Translations under genes and position numbers: made by a program
Notes under the pieces: model-generated
Told to the model about the DNA's origin: nothing
Databases searched by the model: none
The model's input: only the letters and a program-made list of their open reading frames with translations
Assembly (NCBI GenBank): GCA_040902105.1
Contig: JBBDXW010000001.1
Location: 157,336-221,335 of the forward strand
Direction of reading: 5' to 3'
DNA length: 64,000 nucleotides
Origin: IDS-8 sp040902105
Lineage (GTDB): Bacteria > Pseudomonadota > Gammaproteobacteria > Steroidobacterales > Woeseiaceae
In this document: positions 1-9,520 of the stretch, one piece after another
Layout of the letters: each line of letters begins with the position of its first letter
Numbering within the stretch: the first letter of the stretch is position 1

Positions 1-3000
1 CAACCGATGCCGAGTTGATGATGTTCGCGCAAGCAAACTCCGAGCACTGCCGGCATAAGATTTTTCGCGCGGACTGGATCATCGACGGCGTGCCGCAGAC
101 GGCGACGCTCATGGACATGATTCGCGGCACCACGGAGGCGAGTCCGAGCGGTGTGATTTCAGCTTATTCGGATAACGCTGCGGTCATCGAGGGATGGAGC
201 GGCCGGCGCCTGATGCCGCGCATGGACGACCGGAGCTACGCGTACCGTGACGAACCGATTCACATCCTGATGAAAGTCGAAACGCACAACCATCCGACGG
301 CGATTTCACCGTTTCCCGGTGCCGCGACGGGCTCCGGAGGCGAGATACGCGATGAAGGCGCGACCGGGCTCGGGGCACGCCCGAAGGCCGGCCTCACCGG
401 CTTCACGGTGTCGCATCTGCGCATTCCGTCGTTTGCACAACCGTGGGAGCGCCCGCGTTCGCATACGCAACGCATGGCGACGCCGCTCGACATCATGCTG
501 GACGGGCCGGTCGGGGCGGCGTCCTTCAACAACGAATTCGGCCGGCCGAACCTTTGTGGTTACTTCCGCACGTTCGAGGCGGATGTCCCGGGGTTACCCG
601 GCGGCGAATTCCGCGGTTACGTAAAGCCCATCATGATTGCGGGCGGCGTCGGCAACGTCCGCGCCGAACATGCACGGAAAGTTGACGTGCCCGCTGGCGC
701 GCGGATCGTCGTCATCGGCGGCCCGGCGATGCTCATCGGTCTCGGTGGCGGCGCCGCATCGAGCCTCGCGAGCGGCAGCAGCACGGAAGATCTGGACTTC
801 GCATCGGTGCAACGCGGCAATCCCGAAATGCAGCGCCGCGCGCAGGAAGTCATCGATCGATGCGTCGCCCTGGGTGAACGCAACCCGATTGTCCTGATTC
901 ACGACGTCGGCGCGGGTGGACTTTCGAACGCGGTTCCGGAGGCCGTCGACCACAGCAAACTCGGTGCCCGGATCGATCTTCGCTCGGTGCCGAACGCCGA
1001 GCCCGGCATGTCGCCGCTCGGCATCTGGTGCAACGAAGCGCAGGAGCGTTACGTGCTGATCGTAGCCAACGAGCGTCTCGCGGAGTTTTCAGCGCTGTGC
1101 GAGCGGGAACGCTGCCCGTTTGCCGTTATCGGCACGCTCACGAACGACAGGCGGCTCATCGTCAGGGACAGCGAGTTCGAGAACGATGTGGTCGACATGC
1201 CGATGCAGATGCTGCTCGGCAAGCCACCGAAAATGACGCGCGATGTGGCGAGAGTCGTGCGGCCAAAGATCGAACTTGATCTTGGCGACGTCGACCTTCG
1301 CGACGCGATCATGCGTGTGCTGCGCTTTCCCGCCGTCGCGGACAAGTCCTTCCTGATCCATATCGGCGATCGCACGGTCGGCGGCTTGAGCGTTCGCGAC
1401 CAGATGGTCGGTCCCTGGCAGGTGCCGGTCAGCGATGTTGCAATCACCGCAAGCGGCTTCGAAAGCACGACGGGCGAAGCAATGGCGATGGGCGAGCGCA
1501 CGCCGCTTGCGGTACTCAATGCAGCGGCGTCCGCGCGCATGGCCGTCGGCGAGGCGATCACGAATATTGCGGCGGCGGCAATCGGAGGTTTGCAGGACAT
1601 CCGCCTGTCCGCCAACTGGATGGCAGCCGCCGGGCACCCCGGCGAAGATGCCGATCTTTTCGATGCGGTCAGGGCGGTCAGCCGCGACCTTTGCCGCGAG
1701 CTTGGGATTGCGATTCCGGTCGGCAAGGATTCGCTGTCAATGCGCGCACGGTGGGCCGACGAGTCGGGCGAGCAGCTTGCGGTAGCGCCGGTGTCGCTGA
1801 TCGTGTCGGCGTTCGCCCCGGTGACCGACGTGCGGCGTCATCTGACGCCGCAGTTGCGTCGCATCGACGAGGCCTCTTCCCTGGTGTTGCTCGAGCTGGG
1901 CCACGGTGCAAACCGGCTGGGCGGTTCCTGTCTTGCACAGGCGTTCGATCGTTACGGAGGAACTCCGCCGGATCTGGATTTCGCCCAGGGCCTCGCGGGA
2001 TTCTTTGCCGCAGTGCAGGAATTGAGCCGGCGAAACCTGATCCTTGCGTATCACGACCGTTCCGACGGAGGCCTGCTCGCGACCGTGGCGGAAATGATGT
2101 TTGCCGGCCGGCTGGGCGCATCGCTGAAACTCGCCGGTTCGGACAGCGACATCCTCGGGCAGTTGTTCGCGGAGGAACTCGGCGCCGTTCTGCAGGTTGC
2201 GATCAGCCGGCTTGCCGAGGTCTACCACGTGCTCGACCGCTTCGATCTCGGCTGGGTCGACGTCGGCCGGGTTGAGCCCGACGATCACCTCACCGTTTAC
2301 AACGATGACGAAGTGATGATCAGCTGCAGCCGCACGGACCTGCAGCGTGACTGGTCCGAAACGAGCTATCGTCTGCAGGCGCTGCGTGACAATCCGGAGA
2401 CCGCGCGACAGGAGTTCGAACGCATTCTCGATGCCGGCGATCCGGGGCTGAACGTCCATCTTTCCTTCGATCCGGCAGAGGACGTGGCTGCGCCATTCAT
2501 CGGCGGGGCGAAACCCCGCGTCGCGATACTGCGCGAACAGGGAGTCAACAGCCAGCTCGAAATGGCGGCGGCGTTCATGCGCGCGGGATTCGACGCCTTC
2601 GACCTGCACATGAGTGACATTCTCGAAGGCCGGGACGATCTCGAGAGCTTTGATGGCCTCGTTGCCTGCGGAGGCTTTTCCTTTGGCGACGTGCTGGGCG
2701 CCGGTGGCGGATGGGCGAAGTCGATCCTTTATCACTCCCAGGCACGCGACTGCTTCGCGCGCTTTTTCTCGCGCGGCGACACTTTCGCATTGGGCGTCTG
2801 CAACGGTTGCCAGATGATGTCGCGCCTCACCGAACTGATCCCCGGCAGCCAGCACTGGCCGCGTTTCCTGCGAAATACGTCCGAGCAGTTCGAAGCGAGA
2901 CTGAGCCTCCTGGAAGTTGCGGACAGTCCCTCAATCTTTTTTTCCGGAATGGCCGGTTCGCGCATCCCGATCGCAACGTCGCACGGGGAAGGGCGCGCCG

Positions 3001-3278
3001 TGTTCACGAGCGACGCTGCGAAGGCCGCCGCCGAACGACTCGTAACATTGCGCTACGTAGACAACTACGGCGCCGTGACGGAAAGCTATCCTGCAAATCC
3101 GAACGGATCGGGCGGCGGTATTTGCGGCCTGACGTCCGAGGATGGCCGCGTGGCCATCGTCATGCCGCACCCGGAACGCGTGGCGAGGACCGCGCAGAAT
3201 TCCTGGCACCCGGACGAATGGGGCGACGACGGGCCGTGGATGCGCCTCTTCCGGAATGCGCGTGTTGCGGTGAATTAG
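1..3278 (+). CDS. purL: Phosphoribosylformylglycinamidine synthase, 5'-truncated by the window edge
   Basis: Catalyses the ATP- and glutamine-dependent conversion of FGAR to FGAM in de novo purine synthesis. The reading frame is open from the first bases (TDAELMMFAQANSEHCRHKIF), so the true start lies upstream; about 1091 residues are present against about 1295 in E. coli PurL. The FGAM synthase core carries KVETHNHPTAISPFPGAATG near residue 90. The C-terminal class I glutamine amidotransferase domain shows the nucleophile Cys in LGVCNGCQMM (codon at 2799) and the MPHPERV His. The TAG stop lies inside the outer edge of a palindromic repeat (TTAGGTGC motif), so the repeat appears to define the end of the gene. 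Identity is certain. Confidence 0.97.
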   Translation, partial: TDAELMMFAQANSEHCRHKIFRADWIIDGVPQTATLMDMIRGTTEASPSGVISAYSDNAAVIEGWSGRRLMPRMDDRSYAYRDEPIHILMKVETHNHPTAISPFPGAATGSGGEIRDEGATGLGARPKAGLTGFTVSHLRIPSFAQPWERPRSHTQRMATPLDIMLDGPVGAASFNNEFGRPNLCGYFRTFEADVPGLPGGEFRGYVKPIMIAGGVGNVRAEHARKVDVPAGARIVVIGGPAMLIGLGGGAASSLASGSSTEDLDFASVQRGNPEMQRRAQEVIDRCVALGERNPIVLIHDVGAGGLSNAVPEAVDHSKLGARIDLRSVPNAEPGMSPLGIWCNEAQERYVLIVANERLAEFSALCERERCPFAVIGTLTNDRRLIVRDSEFENDVVDMPMQMLLGKPPKMTRDVARVVRPKIELDLGDVDLRDAIMRVLRFPAVADKSFLIHIGDRTVGGLSVRDQMVGPWQVPVSDVAITASGFESTTGEAMAMGERTPLAVLNAAASARMAVGEAITNIAAAAIGGLQDIRLSANWMAAAGHPGEDADLFDAVRAVSRDLCRELGIAIPVGKDSLSMRARWADESGEQLAVAPVSLIVSAFAPVTDVRRHLTPQLRRIDEASSLVLLELGHGANRLGGSCLAQAFDRYGGTPPDLDFAQGLAGFFAAVQELSRRNLILAYHDRSDGGLLATVAEMMFAGRLGASLKLAGSDSDILGQLFAEELGAVLQVAISRLAEVYHVLDRFDLGWVDVGRVEPDDHLTVYNDDEVMISCSRTDLQRDWSETSYRLQALRDNPETARQEFERILDAGDPGLNVHLSFDPAEDVAAPFIGGAKPRVAILREQGVNSQLEMAAAFMRAGFDAFDLHMSDILEGRDDLESFDGLVACGGFSFGDVLGAGGGWAKSILYHSQARDCFARFFSRGDTFALGVCNGCQMMSRLTELIPGSQHWPRFLRNTSEQFEARLSLLEVADSPSIFFSGMAGSRIPIATSHGEGRAVFTSDAAKAAAERLVTLRYVDNYGAVTESYPANPNGSGGGICGLTSEDGRVAIVMPHPERVARTAQNSWHPDEWGDDGPWMRLFRNARVAVN

Positions 3279-3283
3279 GTGCG

Positions 3284-3381
3284 TTAGGTGCCGGACTTGG
3301 ATTTTTGGACATTTTACAGTGGGTCGATTCAGATCGCGTACTGGGAAGTGAAATGTCCAAAAATCCAAGTCCGGCACCTAA
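3284..3381. repeat. Palindromic repeat family B, copy 1
   Basis: Two inverted arms, GGTGCCGGACTTGGAT...TGGACATTT and its complement, enclose a roughly 40-nt loop containing GTGGGTCGATTCAG. The arms read TTTTT/AAAAA at the variable position. The ends carry extra copies of TTAGGTGC on the left and CCTAACGGCA on the right. It sits directly after purL, whose stop is in the left flank. No ORF is carried. Confidence 0.9.
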
Positions 3382-3493
3382 CGGCAGGCTCCTAACGGCA
3401 CCAACACCGCTTCGCGAACTCGCTTTGTGGAACACCCCCGGACGGCGTTCCTGCTTGTGCCATGGACGAACGCTTCGACCCCCTCCTCGCCCG

Positions 3494-4186
3494 CTAGGCG
3501 CTTGGCCTCAGACCGCCGTTGCCTTCCTGGACGAAGAAGCGCCGGACCTTGATGGCGCGGCTCAGTTTGCCGCGGCGCACGAAGCATTGATAGAACATGT
3601 CTTTCATGACTTCCAGCAGCACGCCGGCCTGGGCGCGGTTCAGTAGCGGCAAATCTTCTTCAATCTGCGTTTCGAACAGAACCCGCTTGATCGGCGCGAA
3701 GCTGTCGTCGTCAATTTCGGCGATGTCCTGCGCCATCATGACTTCATCGAATGCCCGCAGCTTGCCGCCGTTGCCCATGGCTTCGAAGGAACTGGCCGCC
3801 GCGCGGCGGCACATCGAGGCGAATGCGTTGAAGAGATTGTTCGAATAGCAGACCAGCGCCTCACGGAACAATACCTCGGTGTGTCTGGGCAGGTAGGAGA
3901 ACGGAAAGCGTTCCTTCGGCCGCTCGAGTTCGAGGAAATTCCGATTGAGCTCGATAGCATCCTGGCCGAATGCCTTCACGCCGAAGCGGAGGAAAATCGG
4001 CGCCCGGCAGGCGTCGCATTGATAGACGAGGCCGACATGTTTCGGCCGCCCGTCCAGCACGGTCTGCACATCCGGAATCGATTGCGGCGTCATGCGTGAA
4101 AACACGCCGCAATAAGGACATTCGAGGCCGAACTGCTCGCCGCTGCCATGATGGACGGATTTGTCGCGCTTTACGATTATGCTCAT
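3494..4186 (-). CDS. Uncharacterised zinc-ribbon protein, possibly DUF4145-like
   Basis: A 230-residue protein starting at MSIIVKRDKSV; the frame is open further upstream, but that part is repeat-derived sequence and unlikely to be translated. Two CxxC pairs (CPYCG and CDACR, about residues 22 and 57) suggest a zinc ribbon. A later helical segment (ALVCYSNNLFNAFASMCRRA) resembles the arginine-rich helix of DUF4145 proteins, which are often found with restriction or nucleic-acid systems. It stands alone between repeat copies, and the function is unknown. Family assignment is from memory of the pattern and is tentative. Confidence 0.6.
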   Translation of the reverse strand: MSIIVKRDKSVHHGSGEQFGLECPYCGVFSRMTPQSIPDVQTVLDGRPKHVGLVYQCDACRAPIFLRFGVKAFGQDAIELNRNFLELERPKERFPFSYLPRHTEVLFREALVCYSNNLFNAFASMCRRAAASSFEAMGNGGKLRAFDEVMMAQDIAEIDDDSFAPIKRVLFETQIEEDLPLLNRAQAGVLLEVMKDMFYQCFVRRGKLSRAIKVRRFFVQEGNGGLRPSA

Positions 4187-4350
4187 CGCAGGCCTGTTGT
4201 TATTGTTGGACTGCCGCTGCCCGTTATTCTTTTTCAAGCGCGCTGCATTGTTTTTAGCGTAGTTTGAACAGCGCGTTAGCAGTATATCCTTAAGCTTGAC
4301 CTTAGCATCGGCCGGTTCTACATAATCGTGAAACTGGTACGCATCGTGCT

Positions 4351-4567
4351 GATTTCGCCGTGGGGTCACGTTCTTCATGAACGATTGAAGTTGGTGGTTG
4401 GCGAAGCCTCGCGTGGGGGGAGGGCTTTTCAGGACCGCCGTGAACCCATCCATGGGGGCTTCGCAAAAACATCCCTGTTTTTGACGATCCTGAAAAGCCC
4501 TCCCCCCACGCGAGACTCCGCTGAATCGTTGTGCCGTTCATGAAGAACGTGACCCCACGGCGAAATC
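4351..4567. repeat. Long nested palindrome, family C, copy 1
   Basis: This fills most of the 385-bp gap between the zinc-ribbon gene and the next membrane-protein gene. Outer arms of about 33 bp (GATTTCGCCGTGGGG...CATGAACG and complement) enclose a second pair of arms (CTCGCGTGGGGGGAGGGC and complement). The core contains CATGGGGGCTTCGC and a small AAAAACA/TGTTTTT hairpin. The variable GCGT of the left inner arm is matched by ACGC on the right. No protein gene is evident. Confidence 0.9.
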
Positions 4568-4571
4568 GGCG

Positions 4572-5237
4572 CTAACGCGCATCCGCACGCCACTTGCCCA
4601 CCGCCGTGCGTGCCGCGGCGTTGACCGGGCGGGCGATCAGCGCGTTACGGCTCAAGGTCACCTCGAAGCGCGCGCCGTCCGCCATCGGCACGTAAGTCGC
4701 CGAGCCGTAGTAGGCGTCGATGCCGGGCGTCAGTGCGGGGAAACGCCGCGCGACCTGCCAGACGTCGATCAACTGTGGCGGGGACAGTTCGTGCACGGTG
4801 CGGTTTTCGCTTTTTTCGCGGCCGATATCGGTAAACCGCCCACTGAGCCTTTCAAGCCGGTAGATCGGGTCGAGTCCGAGAATCGTCGCGGGAGGTTTCC
4901 AGGTTACGAGCCGTGCGTCGATTTGCCATTCGTCGCCGCGCAGCGCAAACAGGCGGTCGGTTTCGCCGTCGATCATCAGGCGCGCCTGATATTCGTTCGG
5001 CCCCGTCCGACGGAACTCGATTTTCGAAACCGCCTGCTCGGCGGTCAGCCGGTCGTAGCCGTAGTAACTGACGGCGAGCAGTATTCCCGCGGTTGCAAGC
5101 ACCGCGCAGACCGCGAAGCTGATGCCGGAACCGCCTGCGCGCAGTATGCGTCCGCGGCGCGTGCAGCGAACCGTACGCCCGAGAAAGAACATCGTAAGGA
5201 GGGCAAATACGGCGCTGAGGGCGATCAGGATTGTCAT
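4572..5237 (-). CDS. Uncharacterised two-helix membrane protein
   Basis: A 221-residue protein with two N-terminal transmembrane segments (about residues 2-20 and 38-58) separated by a short basic loop (RTVRCTRRGR), followed by a soluble domain of about 160 residues. That domain contains EYQARLMIDGETDRLFALRGDEWQ-like beta-rich sequence. It starts 24 nt after the ettA stop on the same strand, so the two are probably co-transcribed. Similar proteins are often labelled as efflux-pump related, but nothing here shows transport. I do not recognise a defined family. Confidence 0.7.
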   Translation of the reverse strand: MTILIALSAVFALLTMFFLGRTVRCTRRGRILRAGGSGISFAVCAVLATAGILLAVSYYGYDRLTAEQAVSKIEFRRTGPNEYQARLMIDGETDRLFALRGDEWQIDARLVTWKPPATILGLDPIYRLERLSGRFTDIGREKSENRTVHELSPPQLIDVWQVARRFPALTPGIDAYYGSATYVPMADGARFEVTLSRNALIARPVNAAARTAVGKWRADAR

Positions 5238-5261
5238 ACGGTGTCCCGTCTACTTCCGGAG

Positions 5262-6938
5262 TCAACCGGCCGCGAGCCGTTTGTAGCGGATGCGATGCGG
5301 GGTATTCGCGTCGCTGCCGATTCTCCGCCGCCGGTCTTCTTCGTACTCCGTGTAATTGCCCGCGAACCAGACGGCAACACTCTCGCCCTCGAAGGCCAGG
5401 ATGTGCGTTGCAATGCGGTCGAGAAACCATCGATCGTGCGAAATCACGACTGCGGAACCCGGAAACTCCAGCAATGCCTGCTCGAGGGCGCGCAATGTTT
5501 CGACGTCGAGATCGTTCGTCGGCTCATCGAGCAACAACAGGTTGCCTCCGGCTTTGAGCATCTTGGCCAGATGGACACGGTTGCGTTCGCCTCCCGACAG
5601 CAGGCCTATTTTTTTCTGCTGGTCGGTGCCGCGAAAGTTGAAGCGGCCCACATAGGCGCGGGACGGCGTCTCGAAGCTGCCGACCTGGATGACGTCCTGC
5701 GCGTCCGAAATCTCCTCCCAGACAGTCTTGTTGTCGTTCAGGCTTTCGCGCGACTGATCGACGCTTGCGAGTTTGACGCTGTCACCGAGTCGTATCATGC
5801 CGCTGTCCGGTTTCTCACCGCCGGTGATCATGCGAAACAGCGTTGTCTTGCCCGCGCCGTTCGGTCCGATGATGCCGGCAATCCCGCCGGCCGGCAGCGT
5901 GAAGCTCAGATTCTCCATCAGCAGCTTGTCGCCGAAGGCCTTCCTGACATTCTCTACTTCGATCACCACGTCACCCAGCCGCGGACCGGGCGGGATGTAG
6001 ATTTCATTCGTTTCGTTACGCTTCTGGTACGCCTGCGACGAGATCTCCTCGAACTGCTTCAAGCGTGCCTTGGACTTCGCCTGGCGACCCTTCGGATTCG
6101 ACCGAACCCACTCGAGTTCCGCCTGCATGGCTTTTTGCCTTGCTTTCTCCGTTTGCTCTTCGTGCGCCAGGCGCTGCTGTTTTTGCTCGAGCCACGATGA
6201 GTAGTTGCCTTCCCACGGAATGCCGTGCCCACGGTCGAGTTCGAGGATCCAGCCGGCGACGTTGTCGAGAAAATAGCGGTCGTGCGTAACCGCAATGACG
6301 GTGCCCGGATATTCTTCGAGGAATCGCTCGAGCCAGGCCACGGACGCGGCATCCAGATGGTTGGTCGGCTCGTCGAGCAGCAGCATGTTCGGTTCGGCGA
6401 TCAGCAGCCGGCAGAGCGCAACACGCCGTCGTTCGCCGCCTGAGAGCTTGCCGACGTCCGCGTCCCAGGGCGGCAGCCGCAAGGCATCGGCCGCCACGTC
6501 GAGTTTGCGGTCCAGTTCCCAACCGCCGGCCGCGTCGATCGCGTCCTGCAACTTGCCCTGTTCGTCGAGCAGGGCGCTCATGCGCTCATCGTCCATCGGC
6601 TCCGCAAATTGCATGCTGATGTCGTTGAAACGATCCAGCAATCCCTTGGTTTCCGCGACGCCTTCCTCGACGTTCTGGCGAACGTTTTTGCTTGCGTCGA
6701 GTTCCGGTTCCTGCGGCAGAAAGCCGATATTGATACCCGGCTGCGGGCGGGCTTCGCCGTCGAATTCCTTGTCGATACCGGCCATGATTCGCAGTAAAGT
6801 GGACTTGCCCGAGCCATTCAGGCCGAGAACGCCGATTTTGGCGCCGGGAAAGAAACTCAAGGAAATGTCCCTCAGGATGAATCGTTTCGGCGGGACGATT
6901 TTCGCCACGCGGTTCATTGTGTAGATGTATTGCGCCAT
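5262..6938 (-). CDS. ettA: Energy-dependent translational throttle protein EttA (ABC-F ATPase)
   Basis: A 558-residue ABC-F protein, close to the 555 residues of E. coli EttA. There are two ATPase domains: Walker A GLNGSGKST near residue 40 with LSGGERRR, and Walker A GPNGAGKTT near residue 357 with LSGGERNR. Both are followed by LLLDEPTNHLD/LLLDEPTNDLD Walker B motifs. The basic inter-domain linker (about residues 240-320, KARQKAMQAELEWVRSNPKGRQAKSKAR) is the ribosome-contacting arm. No membrane segments are present. EttA binds the ribosomal E site and gates entry into elongation according to the ATP/ADP ratio. It is followed by a small membrane-protein gene on the same strand. Confidence 0.95.
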   Translation of the reverse strand: MAQYIYTMNRVAKIVPPKRFILRDISLSFFPGAKIGVLGLNGSGKSTLLRIMAGIDKEFDGEARPQPGINIGFLPQEPELDASKNVRQNVEEGVAETKGLLDRFNDISMQFAEPMDDERMSALLDEQGKLQDAIDAAGGWELDRKLDVAADALRLPPWDADVGKLSGGERRRVALCRLLIAEPNMLLLDEPTNHLDAASVAWLERFLEEYPGTVIAVTHDRYFLDNVAGWILELDRGHGIPWEGNYSSWLEQKQQRLAHEEQTEKARQKAMQAELEWVRSNPKGRQAKSKARLKQFEEISSQAYQKRNETNEIYIPPGPRLGDVVIEVENVRKAFGDKLLMENLSFTLPAGGIAGIIGPNGAGKTTLFRMITGGEKPDSGMIRLGDSVKLASVDQSRESLNDNKTVWEEISDAQDVIQVGSFETPSRAYVGRFNFRGTDQQKKIGLLSGGERNRVHLAKMLKAGGNLLLLDEPTNDLDVETLRALEQALLEFPGSAVVISHDRWFLDRIATHILAFEGESVAVWFAGNYTEYEEDRRRRIGSDANTPHRIRYKRLAAG

Positions 6939-7023
6939 GCTTTACCTTAAGGCCTGATATGAAAGCGCGCATTATTGCGCATTATGGGTATTGGAACAGC
7001 AATGGAACCGGGACGAGCGCAAG

Positions 7024-7992
7024 ATGGCAGATGACATGGACAACGGTTCGAGGGTATTCGTCTACCGGGGCACGGCGCTCGCCAGTTACGGATTCGGTAA
7101 CGACCACCCGTTCGGTCCGGATCGTCATGACGTATTTCAGGCGGAGCTGGCCGGTGCCGGACTGGGCGCGGCGATTCACTACGCGGAGCCGCGCCGCGCC
7201 AGCGTCGACGACCTTTCCCTGTTTCATACCGCGGAATACATCGACCGGGTGTCACGCCTGTCACGCGACGGCCGGGGCTTCCTCGACGCCGGCGATACGC
7301 CGGCATTTCCCGGTGTGTTCGACGCGGCTTCCGATGTCGTGGGTACCACGCTCGCGGCGGTCGATGCCGTGATGGGAGGCGAGGCGGCGCGCGCCTTCGT
7401 GCCGATAGCCGGCCTGCATCACGCGGCACGCGGGAACGCGGCAGGATTTTGCGTGTTCAACGATTGTGGCGTCGCGGTTGAATACCTGCGCAAGCGCTAC
7501 GGACTGGAGCGGGTCGCATACGTGGATATCGATGCGCATCATGGCGACGGCGTCTTTTACGGCTTCGAGGACGACCCGGATCTGCTCTTCGCCGACATGC
7601 ACGAGGACGGCCGCTTCCTGTACCCGGGGACCGGCTCCGCGGACGAGACCGGCACCGGGCCCGCGAAAGGCACCAAACTCAACATACCGATGGCGCCGGG
7701 GGCGGATGATCGGGACTTTGATGTGGCCTGGGCAAGAATCGTCGACTACATCGACAAGGCGTCCCCCGACTTCATCATTTTCCAGTGCGGCGCCGACAGT
7801 CTGGCGGGCGACCCGTTGACCCATCTCCGCTATTCCGAAGAAGCGCATGCGGCCGCGGCCCGGAACCTCTGCGAACTGGCGGACCGCCATTGCAAAGGAC
7901 GCATCGTAGGCACCGGCGGCGGTGGCTACAACCGGCGCAACCTGGCGCGCGCCTGGACGCGGGTCGTACAGTCCTTTGCGGCAGGCGGTTGA
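7024..7992 (+). CDS. Histone deacetylase-family (AcuC/HdaH-like) amidohydrolase
   Basis: A 322-residue zinc hydrolase of the arginase/deacetylase fold. The catalytic pair His132-His133 lies in GLHHAARG. The zinc ligands Asp168, Asp170 and His172 occur in VDIDAHHGDG, followed by ADMHEDGRFLYPGTG and a C-terminal GTGGGGYN loop. Bacterial members deacetylate acetyl-lysine proteins, acetylpolyamines or small amides; the substrate here cannot be read from sequence. The start was set at MADDMDNG because upstream in-frame codons are not conserved-looking. The gene is divergent from ettA, sharing an 85-bp intergenic region. Confidence 0.9.
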   Translation: MADDMDNGSRVFVYRGTALASYGFGNDHPFGPDRHDVFQAELAGAGLGAAIHYAEPRRASVDDLSLFHTAEYIDRVSRLSRDGRGFLDAGDTPAFPGVFDAASDVVGTTLAAVDAVMGGEAARAFVPIAGLHHAARGNAAGFCVFNDCGVAVEYLRKRYGLERVAYVDIDAHHGDGVFYGFEDDPDLLFADMHEDGRFLYPGTGSADETGTGPAKGTKLNIPMAPGADDRDFDVAWARIVDYIDKASPDFIIFQCGADSLAGDPLTHLRYSEEAHAAAARNLCELADRHCKGRIVGTGGGGYNRRNLARAWTRVVQSFAAGG

Positions 7993-8063
7993 CCGCTGCG
8001 TTACAATTGCCCACCTTACCTGCCCGACTTTTCAGCTAGTTATTCTGACGGAGATTCTGCCGC

Positions 8064-9317
8064 ATGTATGTCGAGACACCGACGATCGAAGAATTCGATA
8101 GCGAGTTGTTCCAGGCCATCGTCGATGAAGCGCGGCGGCAGGAGGAGCACATCGAGCTGATTGCGTCGGAAAACTACGTCAGTCCGAGGGTCCTGGAAGC
8201 ACAGGGCTCGGTGCTGACCAACAAATACGCGGAAGGATATCCCGGCAAGCGCTACTACGGCGGCTGCGAGTTCGTCGATGTTGCCGAAACGCTGGCGATC
8301 GAGCGCGCACGGCAGTTGTTCGGTGCGGATTACGCAAACGTGCAGCCGCATTCGGGATCGCAGGCCAACGCCGCGGCCTGCCTTGCGCTGCTCGATCCCG
8401 GTGACACGATCCTCGGCATGAGCCTTTTCGACGGCGGCCACCTGACGCACGGCGCGAAAGTGAACTTCTCCGGCAAGCTGTTCAATGCAATCCAGTATGG
8501 CGTTGACGCCGAAACCGGGCTGCTCGATTACGAGCAGGTGGAGGCGCTGGCGGACGAGCACAAGCCGCGCATGATCATCGCCGGCTTCTCCGCGTACTCA
8601 CGAGTTCTCGACTGGCAGCGCTTCCGCGACATCGCGGACAAGGTCGGCGCGTACCTGATGGTAGACATGGCCCACGTCGCCGGCCTGGTCGCCACGGGCC
8701 ACTACCCGAATCCCGTGCCGCTTGCGGACGTGGTCACCACGACGACGCACAAGACGCTGCGCGGCCCGCGCGGCGGTCTCATCCTGGCGCGCAAGAACGA
8801 TGAGTTGACGCGAAAGTTCAATTCGCTGGTGTTCCCCGGCACGCAGGGTGGACCGCTGATGCACGTGATCGCCGCGAAAGCCGTCGCCCTGCTCGAAGCC
8901 ATGCAGCCGGAGTTCAGGCAGTATCAGGGCCGCGTGGTGGAAAACGCGCGAGCGATGGCGAAGGTATTCATGGACCGCGGGTACTCGATCGTCTCCGGCG
9001 GCACCGACAATCACCTCGTACTGCTGAGCCTTATCGACAAAGACATCACCGGCAAGGACGCCGATGCGGCCCTGGGCCGCGCGAACATCACGGTGAACAA
9101 GAATACCGTGCCCCGCGATCCGCGTTCGCCGTTTGTCACCAGCGGCTTGAGACTTGGCACACCCGCATGCACGACGCGCGGCTTCGGCGTCGAAGAGACC
9201 AGGAAAATCACCGGCTGGATTTGCGACATCCTTGAAGACCTCGACAACGAGGTGCTGCTGAAGCGCGTGCGGGGGCAGGTGCTCGACCTGTGCAAGCGGT
9301 TTCCGGTCTATGTCTGA
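8064..9317 (+). CDS. glyA: Serine hydroxymethyltransferase
   Basis: A 417-residue PLP enzyme, identical in length to E. coli GlyA. It interconverts serine and glycine while charging tetrahydrofolate with a one-carbon unit. Visible motifs are ASENYVSPRVLEAQGS near the N-terminus, YYGGCEFVD, the SQANAAACLALL segment, and the PLP lysine in DVVTTTTHKTLRGPRGG (about residue 231). It precedes nrdR, as in many gammaproteobacteria, but a family B repeat separates the two. Confidence 0.97.
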   Translation: MYVETPTIEEFDSELFQAIVDEARRQEEHIELIASENYVSPRVLEAQGSVLTNKYAEGYPGKRYYGGCEFVDVAETLAIERARQLFGADYANVQPHSGSQANAAACLALLDPGDTILGMSLFDGGHLTHGAKVNFSGKLFNAIQYGVDAETGLLDYEQVEALADEHKPRMIIAGFSAYSRVLDWQRFRDIADKVGAYLMVDMAHVAGLVATGHYPNPVPLADVVTTTTHKTLRGPRGGLILARKNDELTRKFNSLVFPGTQGGPLMHVIAAKAVALLEAMQPEFRQYQGRVVENARAMAKVFMDRGYSIVSGGTDNHLVLLSLIDKDITGKDADAALGRANITVNKNTVPRDPRSPFVTSGLRLGTPACTTRGFGVEETRKITGWICDILEDLDNEVLLKRVRGQVLDLCKRFPVYV

Positions 9318-9346
9318 TGTGCTGTCCAGTTCTTAGGCGCCGCGTC

Positions 9347-9486
9347 TTAGGTGCCGGACTTGGATCTTTGGACATTTCGTTTGGAGGCGCAGTCTGAATG
9401 GACCCACTGCGAAATGTCCAAAGATCCAAGTCCGGCACCTGAACGCGGGCACCTGAACGCGGCACCTGAACGGGCACCTGAACGTT
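9347..9486. repeat. Palindromic repeat family B, copy 2, with tandem terminal stutter
   Basis: Inverted arms with CTTTGG/CCAAAG at the variable position flank a loop that is the reverse complement of the loop in copies 1 and 4. From 9434 the right end is iterated: a unit like GGCACCTGAACG occurs four times with 0-2 nt length variation, ending near 9486. It lies between glyA and nrdR. Confidence 0.9.
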
Positions 9487-9520
9487 AATGAATAACCCGG
9501 GCTAACGACGGCAGCGCCCT

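Noticed and set aside
3284..3381. Family B repeats as integron attC sites, because GTTAGGT/ACCTAAC ends resemble GTTRRRY/RYYYAAC
   Set aside because: The motifs are in the wrong orientation (inside out), are absent from other copies, and no integrase or gene cassettes are present.
4351..4567. Repeats as insertion sequences or prophage borders
   Set aside because: No transposase, integrase or phage gene occurs anywhere in the window; the elements are too short to code.
9434..9486. CRISPR array
   Set aside because: The units are about 12 bp with 0-2 nt variation and no spacers; this is a terminal stutter of a palindromic element.
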